Shown one piece after another: positions 1-7,262 of a stretch of 10,136 bases of DNA. Both the position numbers and the translations under genes were made by a program. The notes under the pieces were generated by a model. The model made no database searches, had not been told where the DNA came from, and saw nothing but the letters and a program-made list of their open reading frames with translations. Origin of the DNA: Larix sibirica (Eukaryota > Streptophyta > Pinopsida > Pinales > Pinaceae); NCBI GenBank assembly GCA_004151065.3, contig NWUY0300007304.1, positions 1 to 10,136 of the forward strand, in the 5' to 3' direction. Each line of letters opens with the position of its first letter. Position 1 is the first letter of the stretch.

Positions 1-480
1 GAGTTAAAATTCAATTAAACTTGACTAAGATTATATGACAAGCAATCATGCAGTGTGCAACAAAATACTTTAATGACAGTCAAACCTTCTTGATAATCAA
101 CCAAATAATGTTATAAGAATGAAACAACCAATTATTGACTATACCAATGCCTTATCTATTGGGCTAGTGAGTCACAAAAATGATAACAAATTACACGAGA
201 CACATAAAGGGATTGAAATAATTTACTTCCAAACCTTTAAAGCATTCAAGGGCTTGCTATAAAATAACTTGACTTTGAAATAAACTTGAAACTAGAAACA
301 ATTTGTTTGAAGTGAATGTAAATACTTGCTTGAAAGGTAAACGGAAAATAACAAGTGCTCGAGAGTGAATGAGTGCTTGAAAGTTTTGCAATGGTCCAAT
401 TAATTTTAATAAATTTTAGGTCTCACTTTAGCTTAGGGGATTAATGTGTGAAAATAAGAAAAGCAAAATCTAACTAATGT
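1..480. other. AT-rich spacer, no gene seen
   Basis: This stretch is AT-rich with stop codons in all frames. I see no tRNA-like boxes, LTR ends or conserved protein motifs. It reads as ordinary plant intergenic DNA or an old, unrecognisable repeat. Confidence 0.5.
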
Positions 481-521
481 GACTACCTATAACACTTATC
501 TTTCGATTGAGAGAAATCGTT

Positions 522-653
522 GGGTGCTCAACAAGAGAACACAAGGTTCGCTTCTAGCTCCACAAGTCAGTTCCAAAGACGAGCAGGGTGCTCAACAGGA
601 GGACACAAAGTGCCACAAGGCTCTCTTCAACCTCTACCCCTCTAGCTCCACAA
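522..653 (+). repeat. Imperfect direct repeat, about 64-bp offset
   Basis: A 24-base block at 522-545 (beginning GGGTGCTCAAC) recurs at 586-609 with three mismatches. A second shared block, TCTAGCTCCACAA, occurs at 553-565 and again at 641-653, in the same order after each first block but at a longer spacing in the second copy. This is a local tandem duplication that later gained an insertion. A short reading frame crosses it (about 479-691) but starts only at a non-ATG codon and has no recognisable motif, so I do not call it a gene. Confidence 0.6.
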
Positions 654-767
654 CTAATCCGTATTTTCTCAATTTCGAAATAAGTTGTTAAAGTGCCTAG
701 TGCCTATTAAAACTAGCCAACTCGAACTTTTGCCCTTTCTTTTCACCCAGGATCGGACGTACCAGCA

Positions 768-777
768 GGGGGGGGGG
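768..777 (+). repeat. Run of ten G, followed by G4 runs
   Basis: Ten consecutive G are followed by GGGG tracts at about 783-786 and 794-797. This gives several G-runs on one strand within about 30 bases, which could form a G-quadruplex. It could also be a relic of a polypurine tract or a slippage-prone homopolymer whose true length is uncertain. Confidence 0.5.
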
Positions 778-865
778 AATATGGGGCAAAAGTGGGGCAA
801 GATTTATTTATTTGAAATAAAGAATTAAAAATGAACTTTAAACAAAATCTAGCCAACACGATATT

Positions 866-1306
866 GCAAGGATGGGCAGGGCTGCCAACTCATGTTTGAG
901 GTCATCCAAAGTTAGATCATGCCCTATACAGAGCTTCCAAGACAATGTTAAAGCCATCTAACCTGAATCAGGCCCTAGCAGAGCTGCAGCCAAGTGTACT
1001 GACCTCAGTGAGGTCACTGTTCAGGCATCAGAGTTTTGTACCAGCCCTTACTGGGCTACTGAGGAACTTTTGGGGCCCCATCATGACTACCTTGCTATTG
1101 ATCAGGCTCTAAAAGTCAGCCCTATCTCAGATCAAGTCCTAGAAGAAGTACTGTCATAAATCAAGGCTACCACTGCTTGCTAGAAGGCTGACTAGAAGGC
1201 AGGCGTCAACGTCTTGAAGGACATACATCAGCAAAGGATTTGTACCCAGGACTTGTTACAGGGAAGAGTAGTAGCTCCTAATTCTGCAGTCTCATGCTTC
1301 AGATGA
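866..1306 (+). pseudogene. Possible decayed exon, family not recognised
   Basis: This block is visibly less AT-rich than its surroundings. One forward frame (codons in phase with 866) stays mostly open: stops fall at 959, 1157, 1181, 1193 and 1304, leaving open runs of 65 codons (962-1156) and 36 codons (1196-1303). The 65-codon run reads with protein-like composition, including SEFCTSPYWATEELLGPHHD and then SDQVLEEVLS. I cannot place it in a family. The sequence after 1306 is AT-rich and resembles a 3' untranslated region. It may be a truncated pseudogene or gene fragment carried by a mobile element; a chance open frame is the alternative. The two TAG stops lie in a small internal duplication of CTAGAAGGC. 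Confidence 0.25.
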
Positions 1307-1601
1307 AAGATAAATACTTGGTCTCTCTGTTTATGTATACCCTCATGTGTGAAAGGGTTTGATGTTCATGGTCATTTGATGTATGCTTGTTCTTCTATTA
1401 TGAATCTATCATAAGAAAAGTTGCTGGCTTTTTTTTCCTCTGAAGGAGAGAGGGTTTTCCCAGAGTAAATCTTGATGTCCACTGTGCATGATGTGATGTG
1501 TTTATTTTCTGCCCTATTTAGTTTACTGTTTAAATTGTTTAATGTCATACTACTCATAAGTAATTTAATATGGTTGATACTTTCATGTGTAATTATACAA
1601 G

Positions 1602-1650
1602 AATTTTTTTTTCAAATTACACTCATAATTTTTTTTTAAATTACACTCAT
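1602..1650 (+). repeat. Tandem duplication of a 24-25 bp T-rich unit
   Basis: The unit AATTTTTTTTTCAAATTACACTCAT-like (1602-1626) is followed immediately by a near-identical 24-base copy (1627-1650), differing mainly in the T-run length and one C. It lies directly before the candidate SINE fragment and may be slippage at its integration site. Confidence 0.7.
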
Positions 1651-1654
1651 AATG

Positions 1655-1850
1655 TCAGGCCACCCACCAAGGTTCAATTCCCTAGGAGGCATGAATAAGG
1701 TCAAGGTGAAAATCTTGGGTGATTTTGATGGAAGACCCCTGTTGCAGTAGCTGAGCAAAACGAAAGTGCTCGTGTTCAGTGGTTCACCGGTTCAACTCTT
1801 TGAAGGTCGTTTTGCCTAGACAAGGAGAAAGCACTTTGGGGAAAAAAAAA
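1655..1850 (+). mobile_element. Possible 5'-truncated tRNA-derived SINE
   Basis: At 1671-1681 the sequence GGTTCAATTCC fits the RNA polymerase III box B of tRNA genes. About 165 bases later the block ends in an A9 tail (1842-1850). A box A is not found at the expected distance upstream, where the T-rich duplication sits instead, so the 5' part would be lost. A second box-B-like GGTTCAACTC occurs at 1789-1798. No target-site duplication flanks it, and its body does not match the SINE at 4618-4860. Seen: box B and A-tail. Inferred: SINE identity. Confidence 0.35.
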
Positions 1851-2122
1851 GACATTGTCAGTATAGCATTAACGCACGGCTCTTTATTTTTGGCTTTCTA
1901 TCAGAGCAATTAATTATGCTTCAACAGGTTAGTTTCTAGTGGTTCAGACATTATGCCCGAATATGTATGTAGCTCCATTTGCCAGAAAGCTCGTATAGGC
2001 ATGCAAAACGTATTGAGAGTCGGTCGAATGTCAAAGCTACTTTAGCTAGAAACACATCTCAAACTAATAATCATCCCAAGTTTACAAAACATTATCCTTT
2101 GACCAAGAAAGATATCTGATGA

Positions 2123-2133
2123 TCCAACGGTTA
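2123..2133 (+). promoter_or_regulatory. MSA-like element (MYB3R site)
   Basis: TCCAACGGTTA matches the plant mitosis-specific activator consensus YCYAACGGYYA at every position. Such sites bind three-repeat MYB proteins in promoters of G2/M genes. It lies about 560 bases before the candidate TATA box at 2691. A single 11-base match can arise by chance. Confidence 0.35.
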
Positions 2134-2388
2134 TCAAACTGAAAAACTCAGCGGGTTTCAGCAGAGCTGCACAGGCAGTAGTCAGTCATTCTCTTGCTTC
2201 TGATTATCTGTTTTGCTGTGGACTAAATTTACTCACAGAACCTGAACCTAAATGTGTTTGCTGGGCATGATATATTCTGTACCAATCCTTGGGGCTACAG
2301 TACAAATATTCTTTAAGGATGAAATTCTCAATTGGGTTTTCTGTATAGGTGTGGGAGAACTGATAAAAATAGATTTTCGGCATTTGGG

Positions 2389-2397
2389 CAACGGTTA
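2389..2397 (+). promoter_or_regulatory. Second AACGG MYB-type core
   Basis: CAACGGTTA repeats the core of the site at 2123-2133 in the same orientation, about 300 bases before the candidate TATA box. The two flanking 5' bases do not fit the full MSA consensus. The paired occurrence is why I list it. Confidence 0.3.
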
Positions 2398-2690
2398 AGC
2401 GTTTCTTTGCGTTTCAGGCTCAGGCCATTGAAGTATTATCGTGCATCATCCAACTGTTTGACTATGAGCCAACTTTTCTGAATATATTTTGGAAAGAGTT
2501 GGGTGTAGTGGGATCAATGAATGGTACCTTTGGATTTGAGAACTGCTGAAGCTCGCCCAGATATCCTTCCAACTGTTTAAGCTTCATTTTCTCGACCTTC
2601 TTGCACCTCTCCCGGCCACGAGTTTAGGCAATTGGGCAGTCTGGCGAGTCCTTGATTTTCAAAATACGAGCTATTGTTTGATATTTTAGA

Positions 2691-2802
2691 TATATACAAT
2701 AGCCCTCGTTCAGGGAGCGGCTTCACTTCCTTCGCTTTTGGTAAATATAGAGTAGAGAAAATTATATTCTCTCTGCTTGCACGCTTCCAAAAACAGGTGA
2801 GT
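2691..2802 (+). promoter_or_regulatory. Candidate core promoter and noncoding first exon with splice donor
   Basis: A TATATA box (2691-2696) is followed 100 bases later by AACAG|GTGAGT, a consensus plant 5' splice donor with the exon ending at 2796 and the intron beginning at 2797. The stretch between is CT-rich in parts, less AT-rich than the sequence downstream and contains no ATG, as expected of an untranslated leader exon of roughly 70 bases. The sequence after 2802 is very AT- and T-rich, as plant introns are. No downstream coding exon is recognisable in this window, so the gene would need a long intron extending past the inserted elements, or be broken. Donor-like strings also arise by chance. 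Confidence 0.3.
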
Positions 2803-3360
2803 GGGAATATAAGAACCCGTTTTCAAGGTTAAACTAGTTGGGAGATCACTGTTATTTGGTTAAGGTGGAATTTTTAAGGGAAAGTAAATTATCTTTTTAA
2901 TGATGTCGAAGGTTATTAATTTTGTTTAAAACAATTATGCTTGTTATACTTTCTCAATTTTGGAATATGATTTTTTTTTAAATTTGGTTAAAAAAATTTG
3001 GTCCAACTTTATCATTGGTGTATATTTACATAATAATTATATTAACATGTATATATAATTTATTTTAAGTCCATTTTTTTTAGATGTAAGGAAGTAGTGT
3101 AATTGCTTAAGACCCAAAGGTGTTTAGTAAGAGAGTTGTTTACTAACTATTAGTGACTTAGTTATAGTTGTCCTCACTACGAGTTTGACAACTAAGTTAT
3201 GATAGGTTTTGCCATGTTTTGCCATGTTCAAATAAAAACAAAAACTTATTTTAAACAAATACATTAAAAATAAAAGGATTTTAAAGCATGTAATCAAATT
3301 TCACGATTTATTACAATTCAAATATTCTTTTGATACATAGTTATGGGGGAATCAAACCAT
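2803..3360. other. AT-rich stretch with small hairpins
   Basis: No coding frame is seen. Two short perfect inverted repeats sit close together: TTAGTAA (3124-3130) with TTACTAA (3140-3146), and TAGTTGTC with GACAACTA about 14 bases apart near 3166-3195. A direct duplication TTTTGCCATG occurs twice in tandem near 3208-3227. This could be a remnant of a small inverted-repeat transposon, but no terminal repeats with target duplication were found. Confidence 0.35.
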
Positions 3361-3372
3361 ATAGCTCTACGG

Positions 3373-3390
3373 CTAGGGTTTCAACCCTAG
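3373..3390. repeat. 8-bp inverted repeat containing telo-box-like AACCCTAG
   Basis: CTAGGGTT and AACCCTAG are exact inverted copies separated by TC. The motif resembles the telo-box (AAACCCTA) found in leaders of many plant genes. It sits about 380 bases before the start of the recognisable LINE ORF1 domain and could belong to the element's 5' region. Confidence 0.5.
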
Positions 3391-3751
3391 TCGCTACCTA
3401 TGTAGTCTGAAGCCACCGTCAATAGCAACAGTAGCAATCTTGAAGAAGCAGTTGTGAGGAGTCTCAATCAAGGGGAAGTCGTTGGTGAGCCTGTGGGTAG
3501 CGCAATTGTTATACCGCATGAAGCAGTCACTGGTATCGATTCAACCTCCCCTTTGCCTGAGTTTTGGAACTCATTTTTAGTAACAGAAGGGTTAGGTCGC
3601 ACGGACAAGATGAGCGAATCAAGTGAGCTCCAGGCCTTCAAGGCACTCATCCATTCCTCTAGGCCTTATTCCAAGCCTTGCCCCAAAAAACATTTGTTAA
3701 AAAGTTGGACTAAATAGCTTCAGTGGATCTCTATCCCTCATATCTGTGTAA

Positions 3752-4165
3752 GAAAGCTCGGACTTCTCCAAGAGAGCGCTCATTGGAAAGTTCACTAGGC
3801 TCTGGCCTAACCCAAAAGCAGTGGATCTCTAGATACTACAGCATTGGGCCCCTATGTTGCAGGGTCATGTAACTCTTTTTGTTGTCGGTAGGGGGTACGT
3901 TGTTTTTCTTTTTCTAAACAGAGATGATAGAGATCTAATTTTCTACTATGGACCCTTATTCAAGGGTTCGAGAGGAATGTTCCTAGCTCCTTGGTCTCTA
4001 GACTTTAATCCAAAAGTTGAGATCACAATTGCACCAATATGGATAAGGTTGCCCCATTTCACTCTTCAACTTTGGGGGGAAAGCTCACCCATGGACATCG
4101 ACAACAAGCTAGGTCATTTTTTAGATAGTGTTGAACCAAAAGGGGGCCAATTCTCTTGTGCTTGA
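3752..4165 (+). pseudogene. LINE ORF1 relic with DUF4283 domain
   Basis: The forward frame in phase with 3752 encodes a recognisable DUF4283 domain, the N-terminal domain of ORF1 in plant L1-type LINEs and related retroelement proteins, thought to act in nucleic-acid binding. Landmarks in order: ALIGKFTRLWP near the start, then HWAPMLQGHVTLF, then the GRGYVVFLF strand, the acidic DRDLIF, APWSLDFNP, IWIRLP, LWGESS and finally GGQFSCA. These match the usual order in the family. The frame is broken by TAG at 3830-3832, inside the domain, and by TGA at 4163-4165, just after SCA, where family members continue with an Arg-Ile motif. The longest unbroken piece with an ATG is 3854-4165 (103 codons). 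The zinc knuckle, endonuclease and reverse transcriptase that should follow are absent. An open stretch at about 3454-3717 in another frame could be the earlier part of ORF1 but carries no motif I know. Confidence 0.75.
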
Positions 4166-4564
4166 ATTTGGATACAAGATGAGAAAAACATCACCTTAGC
4201 TTATTTTGGCTTCCTTGACTACCATCATTGGAGTAGTTCCATAGTCTTACCTATTTAAAGTTTGAGAATAGGCCAAGGGTGTTATGCCCCTGATGACTCT
4301 AATCATTGTCTTTACCTGATAAAACTCACACGTGAGCTCCAACTATCCATAGGGAAACTTCAGAGGAAACCAACTACTAGATGTCTCATTAGTCTTTTGC
4401 CCCTATACCCAGGTCCAACAAACTATTTGCACATATCGTTATGGGCCTCCACTAGAGTTTCCTTTGGATTCCCACTACTCGAGCATAGTACACCATCTTT
4501 CGAGTCCCAACACATGTGCTCACACTAAAACCCTTCACACAACCTCAAGGTACTATGATTATCA
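4166..4564. other. No recognisable gene; possible LINE continuation
   Basis: After the DUF4283 relic no frame shows the expected zinc knuckle or endonuclease. A frame open at about 4262-4528 has no ATG start and no motif that I recognise. The region may be a diverged or foreign segment joined to a 5' fragment of the LINE. Confidence 0.35.
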
Positions 4565-4593
4565 CTCACACACACACAAAACTAGATATATAT
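4565..4593 (+). repeat. (CA)n and (TA)n microsatellites
   Basis: A short CACACACACACA run at about 4565-4578 is followed shortly by ATATATATA at about 4587-4593. These lie just before the SINE target site. Confidence 0.8.
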
Positions 4594-4600
4594 AATAAAT

Positions 4601-4617
4601 AAAATCAACAAACAAAA
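4601..4617 (+). repeat. Target-site duplication, 5' copy (SINE)
   Basis: AAAATCAACAAACAAAA here recurs at 4857-4873 with one mismatch in 17. It sits directly before the SINE. The target is A-rich, typical of LINE-endonuclease-mediated insertion. Confidence 0.8.
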
Positions 4618-4860
4618 TCCCGGTGGGTTAGCTCAAGTGGTTGAGAGCTGTTCTTGCAAGTAGGAGGTCTCCGGGTCAAATCCTCAGGTGTTTGTGTTGC
4701 GATTATCATGGGGGCCTCACTCTATGTTCACATTGGGTTAGGCTCCATAATCAGAGCTAGCAGTTAACACCGTACACAACAGTGGCTTCCCCTCGGGAGG
4801 GTATTCTGTGGATATAGCTAGCACCGATATCCAGGGCGGTGACCACATTTAAAAAAAAAA
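4618..4860 (+). mobile_element. tRNA-derived SINE, near full length
   Basis: The 5' part resembles a tRNA: box A TAGCTCAAGTGG (4629-4640) and box B GGTCAAATCC (4674-4683), spaced 33 bases apart, the internal promoter of RNA polymerase III. A tRNA-unrelated body of about 165 bases follows, ending in an A10 tail (4851-4860). A 17-base target-site duplication flanks it (4601-4617 and 4857-4873, overlapping the tail). Box B has one departure (GGTC for GWTC). The total of about 243 bases is normal for a plant SINE. Such elements encode no protein and move using a LINE's reverse transcriptase. The single mismatch in the duplication suggests this insertion is younger than the surrounding relics. I cannot name the SINE family. 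Confidence 0.85.
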
Positions 4861-4873
4861 TCAACAAAAAAAA
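4857..4873 (+). repeat. Target-site duplication, 3' copy (SINE)
   Basis: AAAATCAACAAAAAAAA follows and overlaps the SINE's A-tail and matches 4601-4617 in 16 of 17 bases. Confidence 0.8.
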
Positions 4874-5234
4874 CAGAGCTTGGGGACATAAAAGAACCCA
4901 TGCCCATGTAAACAACAAACAAACCATATTTTAAAACAACAAAAAAATAGAGCATGTGACCATAAGAGAGATCGTGCCCATATTTGGCATACCACATGGA
5001 GCCCAGGCCATAGTGTAGGAGCCTGCACCATACCAGAGCCGTGTCCACACACAACCATAGTGGAGCCTAAGCCACAATTGTCGAGCCATAGCAGAGTTGT
5101 GCCCAAACACACCCTACACTTACACCCACACACAAAGAAGACAAATTCGTTTAGAGAGGAGACAAATCAACACTGCAATGCCTCCTAAATATGTAAGTCC
5201 GTGTTTTTTTTGGCAAAAAAATCAATATCTCATA
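4874..5234. other. Spacer without recognisable gene
   Basis: Several short frames cross this stretch on both strands, but none has an ATG-led open frame with family motifs. Repeated GAGCC and GTGCCC words at about 4960-5105 give a loosely periodic texture, perhaps an old degenerate repeat. Confidence 0.4.
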
Positions 5235-5348
5235 TTGGGAAAAAAATATATGAAGGGTTTTTACTATCCTAAGGGTTTTTATTTAAAAGCTTTTTACCAT
5301 TCTATAGGGTTTTTACTATCCATTTTGGGAAAAAAATAAATGAAGGGT
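5235..5348 (+). repeat. Minisatellite-like direct repeats
   Basis: TTGGGAAAAAAATATATGAAGGGT (5235-5258, 24 bases) recurs at 5325-5348 with one mismatch, a 90-base period. Inside this, AGGGTTTTTACTATCC occurs identically at 5254-5269 and 5306-5321, and a third AAGGGTTTTTA lies near 5271. The repeated AGGGTTTTT core is reminiscent of telomere-like units but too irregular to be an interstitial telomere. Confidence 0.7.
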
Positions 5349-5447
5349 TACTATTGATACCCCATTCTTTATTTATGGTCTCAACAATAGTAGCTTTTAA
5401 CATTGAACATGACTTAATCTTAGGCAAGATCTACCCAGAATGAAAAT

Positions 5448-5460
5448 GGCACTAATACCA
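5448..5460 (-). promoter_or_regulatory. Primer binding site, copy A
   Basis: On the minus strand TGGTATTAGTGCC differs at two of 13 positions from TGGTATCAGAGCC, the site complementary to the 3' end of plant initiator tRNA-Met used by copia and TRIM elements. It abuts the LTR end at 5461 exactly as expected. Confidence 0.65.
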
Positions 5461-6136
5461 TGTTGGAAGTTTTGGTTGGCCATATTTTAGGTTCTAGTGC
5501 ATCGACATTTTAAGGGGAAAGGACTATTAATGATCACAATTTTTTAAGGGGAAAGGACTATAAGTGCATTATCCACTTTCATAAATACATCCAAACTATT
5601 ACTAGATCTAAGACAAATACAATTCAAGGCTCGTGAAAAATATAACAATAGCCCTAGTTGGTTGAGAAGTTAAATATATGAAAGCACAAGCCAATTTTCA
5701 CCTCATGTAGATGTGTCTTAAAATTAGTTTTCCTTGGTAATTGTCAGAGACTTTGTTCCATCTCGACCCATGGACAAGAGTCCTACATAACCATTGTCCC
5801 TAAGAAATATTCCTAGGTAGGCTAGTGGCTTTCCTTTGATATTTCTCCATGAAGAAACTAGATCTAGATATAATTTTATCTTGTGAAGAGTAGAGATTCA
5901 ATATCTTATTGCAAAAAGAGCTCAAGTTTTTGAAGAAATATTTGTAGATTCCAAAGATAAAATCCACACCTCATCTTCGAGATGCAATGCCTTTCTTTTT
6001 TCCAAAACTGCATTGACTTATATGTTCATCAGTTAGTGCCTGGGTCACGAGGTCATAGAGGTATTACTAGAATAATATTGGCATCCATTGATGATCTGAT
6101 CCTTAAATGTATTCCTTAATGGATTAGTATACATCA
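5461..6136 (-). repeat. LTR-like block A (676 bp)
   Basis: On the plus strand it starts TGTTGGAAG, a common copia/TRIM LTR terminus, and ends ...TATACATCA, so the TG...CA dinucleotides are present at both ends. A primer binding site lies at its minus-strand 3' end and a polypurine tract at its minus-strand 5' end. An inner 31-base tandem duplication (AAGGGGAAAGGACTAT twice, near 5512-5562) is shared with block B but not with block C. Confidence 0.6.
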
Positions 6137-6148
6137 CCTTCCCCTTCC
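6137..6148 (-). promoter_or_regulatory. Polypurine tract beside LTR A
   Basis: Minus strand GGAAGGGGAAGG lies immediately before the TG that begins LTR A on that strand. Polypurine tracts prime plus-strand synthesis during reverse transcription and always abut the 3' LTR. Confidence 0.55.
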
Positions 6149-6346
6149 AACTCAAGGAAGACACAAATTTCCATATCGTTTATTCTAGAAAAGGAATTGT
6201 TGAAAACAATGATATCATTATCCAACTTCACAATTTTTTTATGTTGTTATAATTCCAACTTTCAGTCTCAAATTAACCAGGATATGATCTCACGGTAGTA
6301 GCTTCTATGATTGAACATGACTTAATCTTAGTCAAAAAATGAAAAT

Positions 6347-6359
6347 GGCACTAATACCA
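6347..6359 (-). promoter_or_regulatory. Primer binding site, copy B
   Basis: It has the same 13 bases as copy A (minus strand TGGTATTAGTGCC) and sits directly before the LTR terminus TGTTTGAAG at 6360. Confidence 0.65.
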
Positions 6360-7030
6360 TGTTTGAAGTTTTGGTTGGCCATTTTCAAAAAATGAAAATG
6401 GCACCAAAATTTTAAGGGGAAAGGACTATTAACGATTACAAAATTTTAAGGAGAAAGGATTATTGGTTATTCATCTTCATAAACACATCCAAATTATTAC
6501 TAGCTCTAAGAAATATACAATTCAAGGCTCGTGACAAATATAACAATACTCCTAGTTGGTTTAGAAGTTAAAAATATGAAAGGAAAAGCTAAATTTCACC
6601 TCATGTGTGTCTTGAAATTATTTTTCCCTAGTCATTGTTAGATACTCTATTCCATCTTGACCCATGGACAATAATCCTACATAACCATTGTCCCCAAGAG
6701 ACATTATTATGTAGGGTAGTGTCTTTCCTTTGATATTTCACCATGAAGAAACTATATCTAGATATAGTTTTATCTTGTGAATAGTAGAGTTTCAATATCT
6801 TATTGCAAAAAGAGCTCAAATTTTTGAAGAAATATTCATAGATTCCAAAGATAAAATCCCCACCTCATCTTCGAGATACAAGGCCTTTCTTTTTTATGAA
6901 AATGCACTGTCTTATAAGTTCATGGGTCAGTGGTTGGGTCACGAGGTCATAGAGGCATTACTAGAATAATAATGGTATCTAATGATGAAAGAATCCTAAA
7001 ATTTATTCCTTAATGGACTAGTGTACATTA
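6360..7030 (-). repeat. LTR-like block B (671 bp)
   Basis: It aligns over its whole length with block A. Its plus-strand start TGTTTGAAG keeps TG, while the far end reads ...GTACATTA rather than ...CATCA, one change that removes the terminal CA. A 20-base copy of its own adjacent leader is duplicated inside it at 6385-6404. Confidence 0.6.
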
Positions 7031-7042
7031 CCCTCCTCTTCC
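7031..7042 (-). promoter_or_regulatory. Polypurine tract beside LTR B
   Basis: Minus strand GGAAGAGGAGGG occupies the same place relative to LTR B as the tract at 6137-6148 does relative to LTR A. Both stay all-purine although the tract has mutated, which supports its assignment. Confidence 0.55.
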
Positions 7043-7249
7043 AACTCAAGGAAGACATGAATTTCCATATAAATTATTCTAGAAAAAACAATCTTGAAGA
7101 AAATGTTATCTCCATCCAACTTCACAAATTTTCCATGTTGTTGTAGCTACAACTTTTAGTCTCAAAGTAATCAGGATACGATCTGAACAATAGTAACTTT
7201 TACAATTGAACATGACTTAATCTTAGTCAAGATCTACCAAGAATGAAAT

Positions 7250-7262
7250 AACACTAATACCA
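7250..7262 (-). promoter_or_regulatory. Primer binding site, copy C
   Basis: Minus strand TGGTATTAGTGTT keeps the tRNA-iMet-like first ten bases and directly abuts the LTR terminus TGTTCGAAG at 7263. Confidence 0.6.

Noticed and set aside
1372-1557. 61-codon minus-strand ORF
   Set aside because: It lies in AT-rich, UTR-like sequence, has no motif and is of chance length.
3083-3230. A MITE
   Set aside because: Short inverted repeats occur, but no pair of longer terminal repeats with flanking target duplications could be found.
3468-3650. 60-codon minus-strand ORF
   Set aside because: It is a mirror of the open plus-strand frame in the LINE relic region, with Ser/Pro-rich shadow composition.
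4627-4690. A tRNA gene
   Set aside because: Box A and box B are present, but no complete cloverleaf or acceptor stem closes, and the sequence continues into a body with A-tail and target duplication, so it is a SINE head.
4818-5133. Two overlapping minus-strand ORFs (78 and 90 codons), Cys/Tyr/Gly-rich
   Set aside because: They lie in low-complexity repetitive DNA, overlap each other in different frames and cross the SINE end; composition follows the base sequence and no family motif is seen.
6628-6819. 63-codon minus-strand ORF inside LTR B
   Set aside because: The equivalent frame is not preserved in LTRs A and C, so it is not under coding constraint.
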